DNA from: Caulobacter sp. UNC279MFTsu5.1
Lineage (GTDB): Bacteria > Pseudomonadota > Alphaproteobacteria > Caulobacterales > Caulobacteraceae
NCBI RefSeq assembly: GCF_900114015.1
Contig: NZ_FORN01000046.1
Location: forward strand, 1 to 46,905
Reading direction: 5' to 3'
DNA length: 46,905 bases
Part shown: in pieces, positions 1 through 8,138 of the stretch
Numbering within the stretch: position 1 is the first letter of the stretch
How the letters are laid out: every line of letters starts with the position of its first letter
Position numbers and translations under genes: made by a program
The notes under the pieces: generated by a model
The model's database searches: none
Told to the model about the DNA's origin: nothing
Seen by the model: the letters and a program-made list of their open reading frames with translations, nothing else

Positions 1-2
1 AC

Positions 3-1625
3 AACATGGAGCTGCGCTGGGACGGCGTGCCGACCCTGGCCGACGCCATGGCCATGCTCAAGAAGCAGGCCGCCAACACCCCGCCGCCGCAGTGGGTGCG
101 GGTGGTGGGCGGCTTCACCGAGCACCAGTTCGCCGAGAAGCGCCTGCCGACCCTGGACGAGATCAACGCCGCCGCGCCCGAGACGCCGGTGTTCATCCTC
201 CACCTCTACGACCGCGCCCTCCTCAACCGCGCCGCCCTGCGCGCCGTCGGCTACACCAAGGACACGCCCAACCCGCCGGGCGGCGAGATCCAGCGCGACG
301 CCTCGGGCGAGCCGACCGGCCTGCTGCTGGCCCAGCCCAACGCCACCATCCTCTACGCCACCCTGGCCAAGGGGCCCAAGCTGCCGCCCGAGTACCAGCT
401 CAACTCCACCCGCCACTTCATGCGCGAGATGAACCGGCTGGGCGTGACCGGGGTGATCGACGCTGGCGGCGGCTTCCAGAACTATCCCGACGACTACGCG
501 ATCGTCGAAAAGCTGCATGCCGACGACCAGCTGACCCTGCGCATCAGCTACAACCTGTTCACCCAGAAGCCAAAGGCGGAGCTGTCGGACTTCCAGTCGT
601 GGTCCAAGCAGATCAAGCCGGGGCAGGGCGACGACAAGTACCGCCATAACGGTGCGGGCGAGATGCTGGTTTACAGCGCCGCCGACTTCGAGGACTTCCG
701 CGTCGAGCGGCCCGAGATGCCGCCCAACATGGAGAGCGATCTCGAACCGGTGATCCGCCTGCTGGCCGAGCAGCGCTGGCCCTGGCGGCTGCACGCCACC
801 TATGACCAGACCATTGATCGGGCGCTGGACGTCTTCGAGACGGTCAACAAGGACGTCCCGTTCGACGGCCTGCATTGGTTCTTCGACCACGCCGAGACGA
901 TCAGCGAGCGCAACATCGACCGCATCGCGGCCCTCGGCGGCGGCATCGCCGTGCAGCACCGCATGGCTTTCCAGGGCGAGTACTTCATCGACCGCTACGG
1001 CGCCAAGGCGGCCGAAGCGACGCCGCCGATCAACAGGATGCTGGCGGCCGGAATCCCGGTCGGTGCCGGCACCGACGCCACGCGGGTGGCCAGCTACAAC
1101 CCTTGGGTTTCCCTGAACTGGCTGGTCACCGGCAAGACCGTGGGCGGCACGCGCCTCTATCCGCCGGCCAACCGCCTGGACCGGGAAGAAGCGCTGCGCC
1201 TGTGGACCACGGCCAACACCTGGTTCTCGAATGAGGAAGGCTCGAAGGGCCAGATCGCCGTCGGCCAGCTGGCCGATCTGGCGGTGCTCAGCGCCGATTA
1301 TCTGCGCGTGCCCGAAGAGGAGATCCCGCACCTGGGCTCGGTCCTGACCCTGCTGGGCGGCAAGGTGGTGCATGGCGAGGGGGACTATTCCAAGCTGGCC
1401 CCGTCCCTGCCCCCGCCCATGCCCGATTGGTCGCCGGTGCGCACCTTCGGCGGCTACCAGGATCGTTCGAAGTCTCACGCCAGGGCCCTGGCCTCGGCTT
1501 GCGGCTGCGCCAACGGCTGCGGCGTCCACGGCCACGACCACGCCGCCGCCCTGGGGGGCGAGGCGCCGACTTCCGACGCCCGCTCCTTCTGGGGCGCGTT
1601 CGGTTGCGGCTGCTGGGCGGTATGA
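3..1625 (+). CDS. Amidohydrolase family 3 (YtcJ-like), 5' end outside window
   Basis: Metal-dependent hydrolase of the amidohydrolase superfamily, YtcJ-like branch. The reading frame is open to the first bases of the window (an Asn codon precedes the first Met at 6). The N-terminal part of the family, with the first beta-strand and its HxH metal motif, is absent, so the gene is cut by the window edge and position 6 is not the true start. Later family landmarks are visible: GVTGVIDAGG, the HWFFDHAE region, VQHRMAF, and GAGTDATRVASYNPW carrying the late metal or catalytic Asp. The C-terminus is odd: after the barrel comes a Cys/His-rich tail with CGC, CGVHGHDH and a final CGC, which could bind a metal. 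The stop overlaps the ATG of the DoxX gene, suggesting coupled translation. The substrate cannot be told from sequence. Confidence 0.88.
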   Translation, partial: NMELRWDGVPTLADAMAMLKKQAANTPPPQWVRVVGGFTEHQFAEKRLPTLDEINAAAPETPVFILHLYDRALLNRAALRAVGYTKDTPNPPGGEIQRDASGEPTGLLLAQPNATILYATLAKGPKLPPEYQLNSTRHFMREMNRLGVTGVIDAGGGFQNYPDDYAIVEKLHADDQLTLRISYNLFTQKPKAELSDFQSWSKQIKPGQGDDKYRHNGAGEMLVYSAADFEDFRVERPEMPPNMESDLEPVIRLLAEQRWPWRLHATYDQTIDRALDVFETVNKDVPFDGLHWFFDHAETISERNIDRIAALGGGIAVQHRMAFQGEYFIDRYGAKAAEATPPINRMLAAGIPVGAGTDATRVASYNPWVSLNWLVTGKTVGGTRLYPPANRLDREEALRLWTTANTWFSNEEGSKGQIAVGQLADLAVLSADYLRVPEEEIPHLGSVLTLLGGKVVHGEGDYSKLAPSLPPPMPDWSPVRTFGGYQDRSKSHARALASACGCANGCGVHGHDHAAALGGEAPTSDARSFWGAFGCGCWAV

Positions 1626-2044
1626 ACATGACCACGCCCACGCCGATCGCGGCCCTGCTGAGATCCCCCGGGCTCTCGATCCTGGCCCGGGGGCTGCTCA
1701 CCCTGCCCTACTGGTGGAGCGGCCTGAGCAAGATCGCCGACCTGCACGGCGCTCTGGCCGAGGCCGCGCACTTCGGACTGCGGCCGGCCTGGCTGACCGT
1801 CGTCGCCACCGTGCTGGTCCAACTGGGCGGTTCGGCGGCGGTGATCTTCGGTCGCGCCACCTGGCTTGCGGCCGGCGCCCTGGCGGTGTTCACCGCCATA
1901 GCCACCCTGATCGCTCATCCCTTCTGGATCGTCTCGGACCCCATGGAGCGTTTCCATGCGCTCAACACCTTTCTGGAGCACATCGGCCTGATCGGCGGCT
2001 TCATGCTCGTCGCGATCCTGGTCCAGAAGGAGCCCGCCCAATGA
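1622..2044 (+). CDS. DoxX family membrane protein
   Basis: Small integral membrane protein of 140 residues with about four hydrophobic segments, of the DoxX/DoxD-like family. The family is linked to quinone or thiol redox chemistry in some bacteria, but its role here is unknown. The N-terminal LARGLLTLPYWWSGLSKI stretch and the following Leu/Ala/Val-rich helices are typical. I chose ATG 1622 because it overlaps the TGA of the amidohydrolase (ATGA); ATG 1628 is an alternative. The stop again overlaps the next ATG at 2041. The tight overlaps place it in one operon with its neighbours, perhaps supporting a redox or membrane step for the upstream hydrolase. The frame remains open upstream to 1427, but that part is an out-of-frame shadow of the amidohydrolase. 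Confidence 0.82.
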   Translation: MNMTTPTPIAALLRSPGLSILARGLLTLPYWWSGLSKIADLHGALAEAAHFGLRPAWLTVVATVLVQLGGSAAVIFGRATWLAAGALAVFTAIATLIAHPFWIVSDPMERFHALNTFLEHIGLIGGFMLVAILVQKEPAQ

Positions 2045-2736
2045 TCGCCGGCCCCAAACGTCTCGCCGGCCTCACCGGCATGGGCATGGCCTTCGTCGGC
2101 GGCTATGTCGACGTGATCGGCTTTGTGCTGCTGTTTGGCCTCTTCGTCGCCCACGCCACCGGTAATTTGGTCATGCTGGGCGTCGGCCTGGCCGGCGACG
2201 CCGGCGGCCTGGCGACCAAGCTGCTGGCGCTTCCGGTGTTCGTCGGCGCGGCCGCCGCCACCTACGCCCTGATCCGCTGGCGCAATAACCGGGGCCAGCC
2301 TTGCGAGGTCCTGGTCCTGATCCTGCAGGCGATCCTGCTGCTGGCCTTCATGCTGCTGACGGTCAAGGCCTTGCCCGCCGCGAACGCCAACGCGCCGGGC
2401 GTCATGCTGGCGGGCCTGGTCGGGGTGGTCGCCATGGCGGTGCAGAACGTCGGCGCCCGCGCGGTCTTCACCCACCTGGCGCCCACTACCATGATGACTG
2501 GCAACGTCACTCAGATCGCCATCGACCTCGTCGACCTGGCCATCGCCCGGGGACGGCCTGACGAGGCGCTGCGGGCGCGGATCCTCAAGACCTGGCCGCC
2601 GGTCGCTGCCTTCGCCCTGGGCGCCATCGGCGGCGCGGTCGGCGTGCTGCTCGCGAGCGCCTGGAGCCTGGTGCTGAGCGTGGTGGTGGTCGCGGTGCTG
2701 GCGGTGCTGCACGCCATCCGTGGAGAGCGTTCGTGA
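2041..2736 (+). CDS. DUF1275 (YoaK-like) inner-membrane protein
   Basis: Integral membrane protein of 231 residues of the DUF1275/YoaK family. Characteristic signatures are the early GGYVDVIGF stretch, the HATGNLVMLG motif after the first hydrophobic segments, and the MMTGNVTQ motif near residue 158; both TGN motifs are hallmarks of the family. Six or so hydrophobic segments can be seen. Its molecular function is unknown. The start at 2041 overlaps the DoxX stop, and its TGA overlaps the GTG of the following broken gene at 2733, so it is the third member of a translationally coupled group. Confidence 0.85.
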   Translation: MIAGPKRLAGLTGMGMAFVGGYVDVIGFVLLFGLFVAHATGNLVMLGVGLAGDAGGLATKLLALPVFVGAAAATYALIRWRNNRGQPCEVLVLILQAILLLAFMLLTVKALPAANANAPGVMLAGLVGVVAMAVQNVGARAVFTHLAPTTMMTGNVTQIAIDLVDLAIARGRPDEALRARILKTWPPVAAFALGAIGGAVGVLLASAWSLVLSVVVVAVLAVLHAIRGERS

Positions 2737-2966
2737 GGCTGGCGGCGACGATCCTTCTGGCCGCTCTGGCCGGCGCTGGAGGCGCCCAGGCCGCCGACGC
2801 GCCCGTGTTCAAGCTGGTCCGGTCGGACGAGGACTACGGCTACCTGGCCAAGGCGGACCGCACGGGCCTCGACGCCCTTCGCTATATTCCGGTCGGCCCG
2901 GACGCCTATCTGGCCCTGGGCGGCGAAGGGTCCGCTTCCTGGAGCGGTTTCCGAGTCTGCTTCTAG
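2733..2966 (+). pseudogene. Truncated alginate-export-type outer-membrane protein, N-terminal stump
   Basis: A GTG start overlapping the DUF1275 stop opens a 77-residue frame with a good signal peptide (Ala-rich, ending GGAQA) followed by residues resembling the start of alginate-export/porin family proteins: an SDEDYGYL segment, then RYIPVGPDAYLALGGE, which in that family leads into the first beta-strand of the barrel. After LGGE the frame runs into an unrelated tail and stops at 2966. The rest of the barrel (normally 400 or more residues) is missing, so this is a stump rather than a functional porin. A neighbouring frame stays open to 3043 but shows no family motif. The assignment rests on a short stretch and is moderate. 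Confidence 0.55.
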
Positions 2967-3022
2967 CGCAGCCCGGCTGGAGACCGGACGCCCTGACGGA
3001 CCGATTGGGGGGCTATCTGACG

Positions 3023-3253
3023 TCAGGACAGCGCGACCTGTAGCTCACGCCACACTTGTTCGACTTCTTGACGGGTCGGTGCGCTCAGCGTGTTCAACTT
3101 GCGGGCCTGCGCGACGTAGAACCGCCACTTCATCGCAAGCTCAGTGCCGTTGAAAACGCCCTCGTGGGCGGTTGCCAATTGATCAGCAACAGCAGCCGCA
3201 CCCTCTTCGCGAAGGCGAGCAGCGATTTCGATGACACGTCCGGCAGTGACCAT
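3023..3253 (-). CDS. Hypothetical small protein, 76 aa
   Basis: Unrecognised small, probably soluble protein, mostly amphipathic helix by composition (IEIAARLREEGAAAVADQL, then FYVAQARKLNTLSAPTRQEV). No signal peptide or membrane segment. The start at 3253 is preceded by AGAGAG, a modest ribosome-binding site. It lies opposite to, and partly over, the decayed end of the porin stump, so it probably arrived or survived independently of that operon. Its composition looks protein-like rather than like a GC-rich shadow, but no function is offered. Confidence 0.55.
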   Translation of the reverse strand: MVTAGRVIEIAARLREEGAAAVADQLATAHEGVFNGTELAMKWRFYVAQARKLNTLSAPTRQEVEQVWRELQVALS

Positions 3254-3482
3254 GGCTCTCTGTAGCAGACCTTTTTTGAACGTCTCAGATGGGGGCGATC
3301 ATTGCCGGCGGGATAGTGCGTTGAAGGTCGTGTTTCGGGAGCGGCTCCAGAATCTGCAATTGGCGCATGATCGCTCCTGCTGGCGATCTGAAGAGCCAAG
3401 CCTCTGGGCGTCCATTGTTGATTAGCGGGTGGCGTGTGATGGCTTTTTCTGGCGCGATCGTCGCCTAGCTGGGGAGCCTGAA

Positions 3483-4394
3483 ATGATCATTCGCCGTCGG
3501 ACCGTGCTTGCGGCGGGCGCCGTCGCCTCCCTGGCGTCGGGACTGGCTGCCGCCCAGGGCGGCAGGTCGAACGCGGCGCGCTTTTCGCTCGCCTTCGCAC
3601 CCCATGAAGGCAGTTTCGCCAGCCGCGGCGGGCTGATCGAGCAGATCGCCTTTGCGGCGGACCAGGGGTTCACCGCCTGGGAGGACAACCAGGCGCGGGA
3701 CCGTCCTGTGGAAGAGCAGGAGCGAATGGCGCGGGCGCTCGAGCAACGCGGCATGACGATGGGGGTCTTCGTCGCCAGCATGCCCAAGTGGGCTCAGTTC
3801 CGGCCCGTGCTCGGCGGCCCCGATGACGCGGAGCGGGACGCGTTCCTGGCCGACATTCGCGCGTCCGTCGACGTGGCCAAGCGGCTGAACGCCAAGTGCA
3901 TGACGGTGGTCACCGGGTTCCTGGATCCGAAGACGCCGCTAGATATCCAAACGGCGCGCATCATCGACGTGATGCGCCGGGCGAACGACATCGTGGCTCC
4001 ACAGGGCCTGGTCATGGTCATGGAGCCGCTGAACACCCGCATCGACCATCCCAACGTCTACATGCAGACGATCCCGCAGGGGTTCGCGATCGCGCGCGCC
4101 TTGAACAGCCCGGCCGTGAAGGTCCTCGCCGACCTCTACCATGCGCAAATTCAGTTCGGGAATCTGATCCCGACGCTGGAGGCCTGCTGGAGCGAGGTCG
4201 CCTATGTGCAGTTCGGCGACAATCCAGGCCGCAAGGAGCCGACCACCGGCGAGATCAACTACGCCTCGATCGTCCGGTGGCTGAAGTCCCGGCGTTATGG
4301 GGGCGTGATCGGCATGGAGCATGGCAATTCCCAGGCCGGACGTCCCGGCGAGGAGCGCCTGGTCGCCGCCTATCGCGAAATTGACCAGGGGTGA
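3483..4394 (+). CDS. Exported xylose-isomerase-like TIM barrel (hydroxypyruvate isomerase-like)
   Basis: Sugar phosphate isomerase/epimerase fold protein of 303 residues (AP-endonuclease-2-like TIM barrel), closest in style to hydroxypyruvate isomerase Hyi. Landmarks: FAADQGFTAWEDN (an early strand with the usual Glu), VVTGFLD, MVMEPLNTRIDHPN (a metal-site Glu and the Asn/His pattern), VLADLYHAQI and the late GVIGMEHGNS. The N-terminus (RRRTVLAAGAVASLA, cleavage near GLAAAQG) looks like a Tat-type signal, so the enzyme is probably exported, unlike cytosolic Hyi. ATG 3483 was chosen because GGGGAG sits about 7 bases upstream and the signal peptide begins there; the frame is open earlier, to 3429. 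It converges with the GH43/DUF1593 operon and may act on sugars released by it, which is inference. Confidence 0.82.
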   Translation: MIIRRRTVLAAGAVASLASGLAAAQGGRSNAARFSLAFAPHEGSFASRGGLIEQIAFAADQGFTAWEDNQARDRPVEEQERMARALEQRGMTMGVFVASMPKWAQFRPVLGGPDDAERDAFLADIRASVDVAKRLNAKCMTVVTGFLDPKTPLDIQTARIIDVMRRANDIVAPQGLVMVMEPLNTRIDHPNVYMQTIPQGFAIARALNSPAVKVLADLYHAQIQFGNLIPTLEACWSEVAYVQFGDNPGRKEPTTGEINYASIVRWLKSRRYGGVIGMEHGNSQAGRPGEERLVAAYREIDQG

Positions 4395-4662
4395 GGACCT
4401 CCGCTGACGCGGCGGCTTGCTTGGGACGGATGGCGCTCGCGGCGCCCTGGTCATCGCCGCTCTGAGCTGCGGTCGCGTGGCGCTTCTGGCGGATTCCAGC
4501 CCAATGGGCTACGGGAACGATGGGCAGGGCGGGATTCTGACATCGCGCCCTGTGGCCGGCGACGGCCGTCCCGCGAACGTGGGGCCGGCCGCGAAGAGGG
4601 CGATCGCCGCCGCCGTAATCGTCCAACACGCCTTCCGCATCTGTCTCGCCGTTCCATTGTCG

Positions 4663-6051
4663 TCACTGCTCGAAGCGCCAGTAGTCGAAATCGAACATCG
4701 GGTTGTCGCCGGATCCCTTGAACACCAGGAACAGGTCGCGCACCCCCGTCGCCGCCGTGACAGGAGTCGTCTGTTCGCGCCATTGGCCCGCCGGGCCCGT
4801 CGCCCCGACCTGCATCGTGCCGATCACCGGACCGTCGACCCTGTCGAGCCGGAGCTCGATGGCCCCCCCGGGCCGGCCGTTGGCCAGGTTGGCGACGAAG
4901 GTCTTGGCGCCCGTCTGGCCGAAGTCCGCGCCGGCGACCTTGATGTAGCTGCGGTCGGTGATCCGCGTGACGTACACCCTCGCGCGATCGTCCTGCGCCG
5001 TCGTCACGCCTGGCGCCCAGTCGTACGGCCGATCGCGATCGCGTTTGAGGCGGGAGGTCCAGGCGATCGTCTCGGCCTCGACCTGCCTGTAGGGGTTCAG
5101 CGTCCCGACCTGCGGCGCGCTGGCCTTGTCCCACCAGCCCAGGTTCGGAATGGTCCCGTCGGCGTTGTAGTCGAACTTGGCCACCGACACGGATCGGCGC
5201 TCGTGATGGATCGGCGTCAGCGCGAAATTGTGCTCGTAGCTGAAGCCGAAGACGTAGGAACCGCCCTTGTAGTCGATGACGCCCGGATGATTTCCGGTCG
5301 CGCGCGGGTCGTGGTCCATGATCGGACCCTTGTAGGTCCATGGCCCCGTGGGCCCGTCGCTCATCGCATAGCCGATCCCCTCCGGGCAGCAGGTCGAAGC
5401 GAAGGCCATGTAGTAGCGGCCCTGGCGCTTGTAGAACCAGGGCCCCTCCTGATAGTCGCCGATACCGGGCTCGATCTTGGTGATGGACCCGGAATAGGAC
5501 ACCATGTCCTTGTTCAGCTTGACGTACCAAAGGTTCGGGTTGCCCCAGTAGAGATAGGCTTGGCCGTCGTCGTCGATCCACGCGGTGGGATCAATGTTGT
5601 CGCGGCCCGGCCCGATCAGCGGCTTGCCGAGGGCATCCTTGAACGGTCCGGCGGGATTGTCCGCTACCGCCACGGCGATGACGTTCTTGGGCGATCCCGC
5701 GACGCTGATCGGCACGTAGAGATAGAACCTGCCGTCCCGGGCGATCACCTGCGGGGCCCAGGCGTCGTTGGTCTGCACGGCCCAGGGAAAGGTCTTGAGG
5801 GAGGCCACGACGCCCCGGTCGGTCCAGTTGACCATGTCGGTCGAGCTATAGAGCCGCCAGTCGAGCATCTTGAAGCCCTCGGCGTCGTCCTCGTCATGGC
5901 TGGTGTAGAGATAGACGACCCCGTCATGCACCAACGGCGCGGGATCGGCGGTGAAGCGGGTCTGGATGATCGGATTGTCCGCCCGCGCCTTGGCGGCGGA
6001 CAGACCGATCGTCAGCGCGGCGAGCGCGAGCAGGACGGGTCTCGAGAGCAT
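4663..6051 (-). CDS. Exported glycoside hydrolase family 43 with C-terminal CBM6-like domain
   Basis: Secreted or periplasmic glycosidase of 462 residues. A Sec signal peptide covers residues 1-24 (ends AKARA). The five-bladed beta-propeller of GH43 follows, with all three catalytic acids visible: Asp36 in TADPAPLVHDG (general base), Asp154 in DNIDPTAWID (pKa modulator) and Glu202 in DYQEGPWFYKR (acid). Residues from about 325 (YRQVEAETIAW) to the end, including VAGADFG and LFLVFKGSG, form a CBM6-type carbohydrate-binding domain. Members are typically arabinofuranosidases or xylosidases; the exact substrate cannot be decided. It is downstream of, and co-directional with, the DUF1593 gene with a 25-bp gap, so the two probably form one operon for plant cell-wall glycans. 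Confidence 0.92.
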   Translation of the reverse strand: MLSRPVLLALAALTIGLSAAKARADNPIIQTRFTADPAPLVHDGVVYLYTSHDEDDAEGFKMLDWRLYSSTDMVNWTDRGVVASLKTFPWAVQTNDAWAPQVIARDGRFYLYVPISVAGSPKNVIAVAVADNPAGPFKDALGKPLIGPGRDNIDPTAWIDDDGQAYLYWGNPNLWYVKLNKDMVSYSGSITKIEPGIGDYQEGPWFYKRQGRYYMAFASTCCPEGIGYAMSDGPTGPWTYKGPIMDHDPRATGNHPGVIDYKGGSYVFGFSYEHNFALTPIHHERRSVSVAKFDYNADGTIPNLGWWDKASAPQVGTLNPYRQVEAETIAWTSRLKRDRDRPYDWAPGVTTAQDDRARVYVTRITDRSYIKVAGADFGQTGAKTFVANLANGRPGGAIELRLDRVDGPVIGTMQVGATGPAGQWREQTTPVTAATGVRDLFLVFKGSGDNPMFDFDYWRFEQ

Positions 6052-6076
6052 GGACGTGATCCCAGCTGGCGTCGGG

Positions 6077-7552
6077 TCAGGGGGTGATGGTCACGATCAC
6101 CCGCTTGTAGCGGGTGAGGGGCGGGGTCCCCTTGTCAGTCACCCGAACGATGAAGTGGGCCTCACGCGGCGCGGTGACGATGGGCGCGGTGAAGTCGACC
6201 GTATGGATGTTGGCGGCGATGCCATTGGGAATCGCCGACTGCCAGTGGCCGATCTCCTGATAGTGCAGCCATTGGAAGCTCAGGCTGTCGCCATCGGGAT
6301 CGGTGCTGTCGACCGCGCTCAAGACGAAGCGCTGGCCTGATTTCACGGTCAATCGGTTGGGGTGCGCGAGCCTCACCTCCGGCGGGTGATTGGCCTGGGC
6401 GAACGGCCGCGTCGTCCAGTCCATCCGTGCGGCGAAATCGTTCTGCAGATCATCGCGCCATCGCCAGATTCCGGCGCGGAAGTCCTTTGATCGTTCCGCC
6501 GTCGTGTGAGCGCGGCCAAAGTCCTGGGCGACCTGCGGCGTGAACGTATCGATCGCATTGGTCCAGATCGGCCGGGTCTCCGGCTCGATGGTCACCCCGC
6601 TGAAACCGCTCGGATCGGTGGTGGCGACGGCCGGCGTATAGAGTTCGTAGCGGCCGCCCCATCCGCCCCAATCCGGGTGTTCGGGATCGCTCAGGCCGTT
6701 GGGGATCAGCGACAGGAAAGCCGGCGTGTCGCCTTCCATGCCATAGGACACGTCAGGGTAGAGGGCCCCCAGGGGACCATGGCCCTGTTGGATGTTGTCG
6801 CGCAGCCAGCTGTTGCTGACCGTGCGGTTGTCGGCGCCGTCGATGACGGTGTGAATGCCGGTCCAGGTTCCCGCGCCATAGCCGCCGGGGCTGACGACAT
6901 AGAAGATCTCGGGAAAGTTCCGGCGGATCCAGGCCCCGCCATCGTCCTGGTCCGAGATCGTATAGACCCGCAGCTTCGCGATCAGGCGGCGGGCCGCTTC
7001 GGGCGTGCGCGTCTCGCGGATCGTGTGGAGGGCCTGGGCCAGCGTGTTGACGCCGCCCCACACTGAGATCCAGAGCGGGCGTGGATCGTCGCGCTCCAGC
7101 GCTTGGATGATCAGCCGCGACCCGGCCGTATCCTTGCCCGTCCCGACCGCGACCATGCCGTAGTCCGGCTGCCCTTCGCTCACGAGAGCGCCGAGCCGGT
7201 CGGGTGTGGGGAAACCGGCTTCGTGTTTGACCAGGTTCGGGCGGACCTTGGCATAGGCCTGGATGATGCGGCGGATCGATTCCGGATGCGTCGAGGTCTT
7301 CATGTGGATCGATGTCGTGGCCACCAGCCCTTCCAGGTCGATCTGGTTGGCGTAGAGCATGAGCCGCACGAAGGATTGGGTGTCGTCGGGATCGGCCTCG
7401 ATGTCGCTCAGCACGATCATGCGCTGGCGTTCCGTGGGCGCAGGAAGAGGCGCCTGGGCGGCCACGGGCCAGGCGAAGGTGGCCAGAGTGGCGGCGATCG
7501 CAAGCAGTCTCGCCAGTTTACGAGGGTGTTTTTCCCGTTGTCCGTCCCGCAT
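6077..7552 (-). CDS. DUF1593 nucleoside-hydrolase-like exported protein
   Basis: Exported protein of 491 residues from the chosen start. After a signal peptide (RKLARLLAIAATLATFAW, ending AAQA) comes a nucleoside-hydrolase-like domain with the acidic motif SDIEADPDD at residues 49-57, which in inosine/uridine hydrolases binds Ca2+ and ribose. Further DUF1593 landmarks are WISVWGGVNTLAQAL, RVYTISDQDD and a Trp/Gly-rich region WGGWGGRYELY. The C-terminal 100 residues (VRLAHPNRLTVKSGQ onward) form an Ig-like, Sde182-type domain. Such genes sit in plant polysaccharide loci, and this one precedes GH43. ATG 7552 was chosen because it gives a normal signal peptide. ATG 7630 is an alternative: it overlaps the stop of a small upstream frame. 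Confidence 0.85.
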   Translation of the reverse strand: MRDGQREKHPRKLARLLAIAATLATFAWPVAAQAPLPAPTERQRMIVLSDIEADPDDTQSFVRLMLYANQIDLEGLVATTSIHMKTSTHPESIRRIIQAYAKVRPNLVKHEAGFPTPDRLGALVSEGQPDYGMVAVGTGKDTAGSRLIIQALERDDPRPLWISVWGGVNTLAQALHTIRETRTPEAARRLIAKLRVYTISDQDDGGAWIRRNFPEIFYVVSPGGYGAGTWTGIHTVIDGADNRTVSNSWLRDNIQQGHGPLGALYPDVSYGMEGDTPAFLSLIPNGLSDPEHPDWGGWGGRYELYTPAVATTDPSGFSGVTIEPETRPIWTNAIDTFTPQVAQDFGRAHTTAERSKDFRAGIWRWRDDLQNDFAARMDWTTRPFAQANHPPEVRLAHPNRLTVKSGQRFVLSAVDSTDPDGDSLSFQWLHYQEIGHWQSAIPNGIAANIHTVDFTAPIVTAPREAHFIVRVTDKGTPPLTRYKRVIVTITP

Positions 7553-7626
7553 GGCCTGGCCGCAAAGACGCGCCTGCGCGTCGCCGCCGGCCGGCTGCCG
7601 GGCCGCGAACAAGTCCGTCGCGCCGT

Positions 7627-7695
7627 TCATTTGGTCGCTACATGTCGGTGTTTGGATTTGGCGCCCTCGTGGCGAATGCAACGCCAGTCCATCAT
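7627..7695 (-). CDS. Possible 22-aa leader ORF upstream of the DUF1593 gene
   Basis: A short frame (starts MMDWRCIRHEG, ends HVATK) begins at ATG 7695, about six bases after a strong AGGAAGG ribosome-binding site. Its TGA overlaps ATG 7630, an upstream in-frame start of the DUF1593 gene. The peptide resembles nothing known. It may be a leader or upstream ORF that couples translation into the exported hydrolase, or the only reason that a good Shine-Dalgarno lies here may be chance. Speculative. Confidence 0.28.
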   Translation of the reverse strand: MMDWRCIRHEGAKSKHRHVATK

Positions 7696-7702
7696 CGAAC
7701 AC

Positions 7703-8138
7703 CTTCCTGCCCCATCTCTTTTTGTCTGACTAATGGTTAGCGCAACCGTTGAGTGATGCGAAGCGTGAATATCGTGGGTCGAAAGGCGCGGCGGATCTCG
7801 TCATCTCTATAAGCCAAGGCGTAGAGCACCGTTCACTGGCGACCGCCGCTCACGGTTACGGCGCGGATGCGCCAAGGAGCGCGGCAAGAAGGCGTCGAAG
7901 CCGGCACGAGCAGTCTAGTCTTGTCTGGTTAAATCTCGGACCTTGGCGTTCGGCCGTCGATTTGCGCCCGTCGCCCCGCTCAAACGATCCGAGGCCAGCC
8001 GCCCGCCGGCCACAGGTCGATTGTCCATTCCCTGCAGGTCAGCCAATCTCGCCCCCTACGTCCCGCGCCCTGAACGTCGCCTTCCTGGAGGTGAGCCAAG
8101 GTCCGCAAATGGCGCTGTCTCGCCGCTTGGCGGTCCCG
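7703..8138. other. Intergenic region, 436 bp, no convincing gene
   Basis: Promoter side of the leftward DUF1593/GH43 operon and the 3' side of the leftward tetR. Apart from the LacI-like site I see no conserved domain or well-led frame. The open frames crossing it are GC-driven, low-complexity Arg/Pro/Ala sequences. Confidence 0.5.
7735..7747. promoter_or_regulatory. LacI-family-like operator upstream of the GH43/DUF1593 operon
   Basis: GGTTAGCGCAACC: GGTT and AACC arms around a GCGC core, one base short of the symmetric GGTTAGCGCTAACC form typical of LacI-family carbohydrate regulators. It lies 40 bp upstream of the possible leader ORF and about 180 bp before the chosen start of the DUF1593 gene. 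A sugar-responsive LacI repressor is plausible; no lacI gene is in the window. Confidence 0.35.

Noticed and set aside
4417..6087. Long plus-strand open frame (over 550 codons) opposite the GH43 gene
   Set aside because: Antisense shadow of a GC-rich gene: low-complexity Arg/Gly/Val/Asp content, no domain. The minus-strand GH43 has a signal peptide and all catalytic residues.
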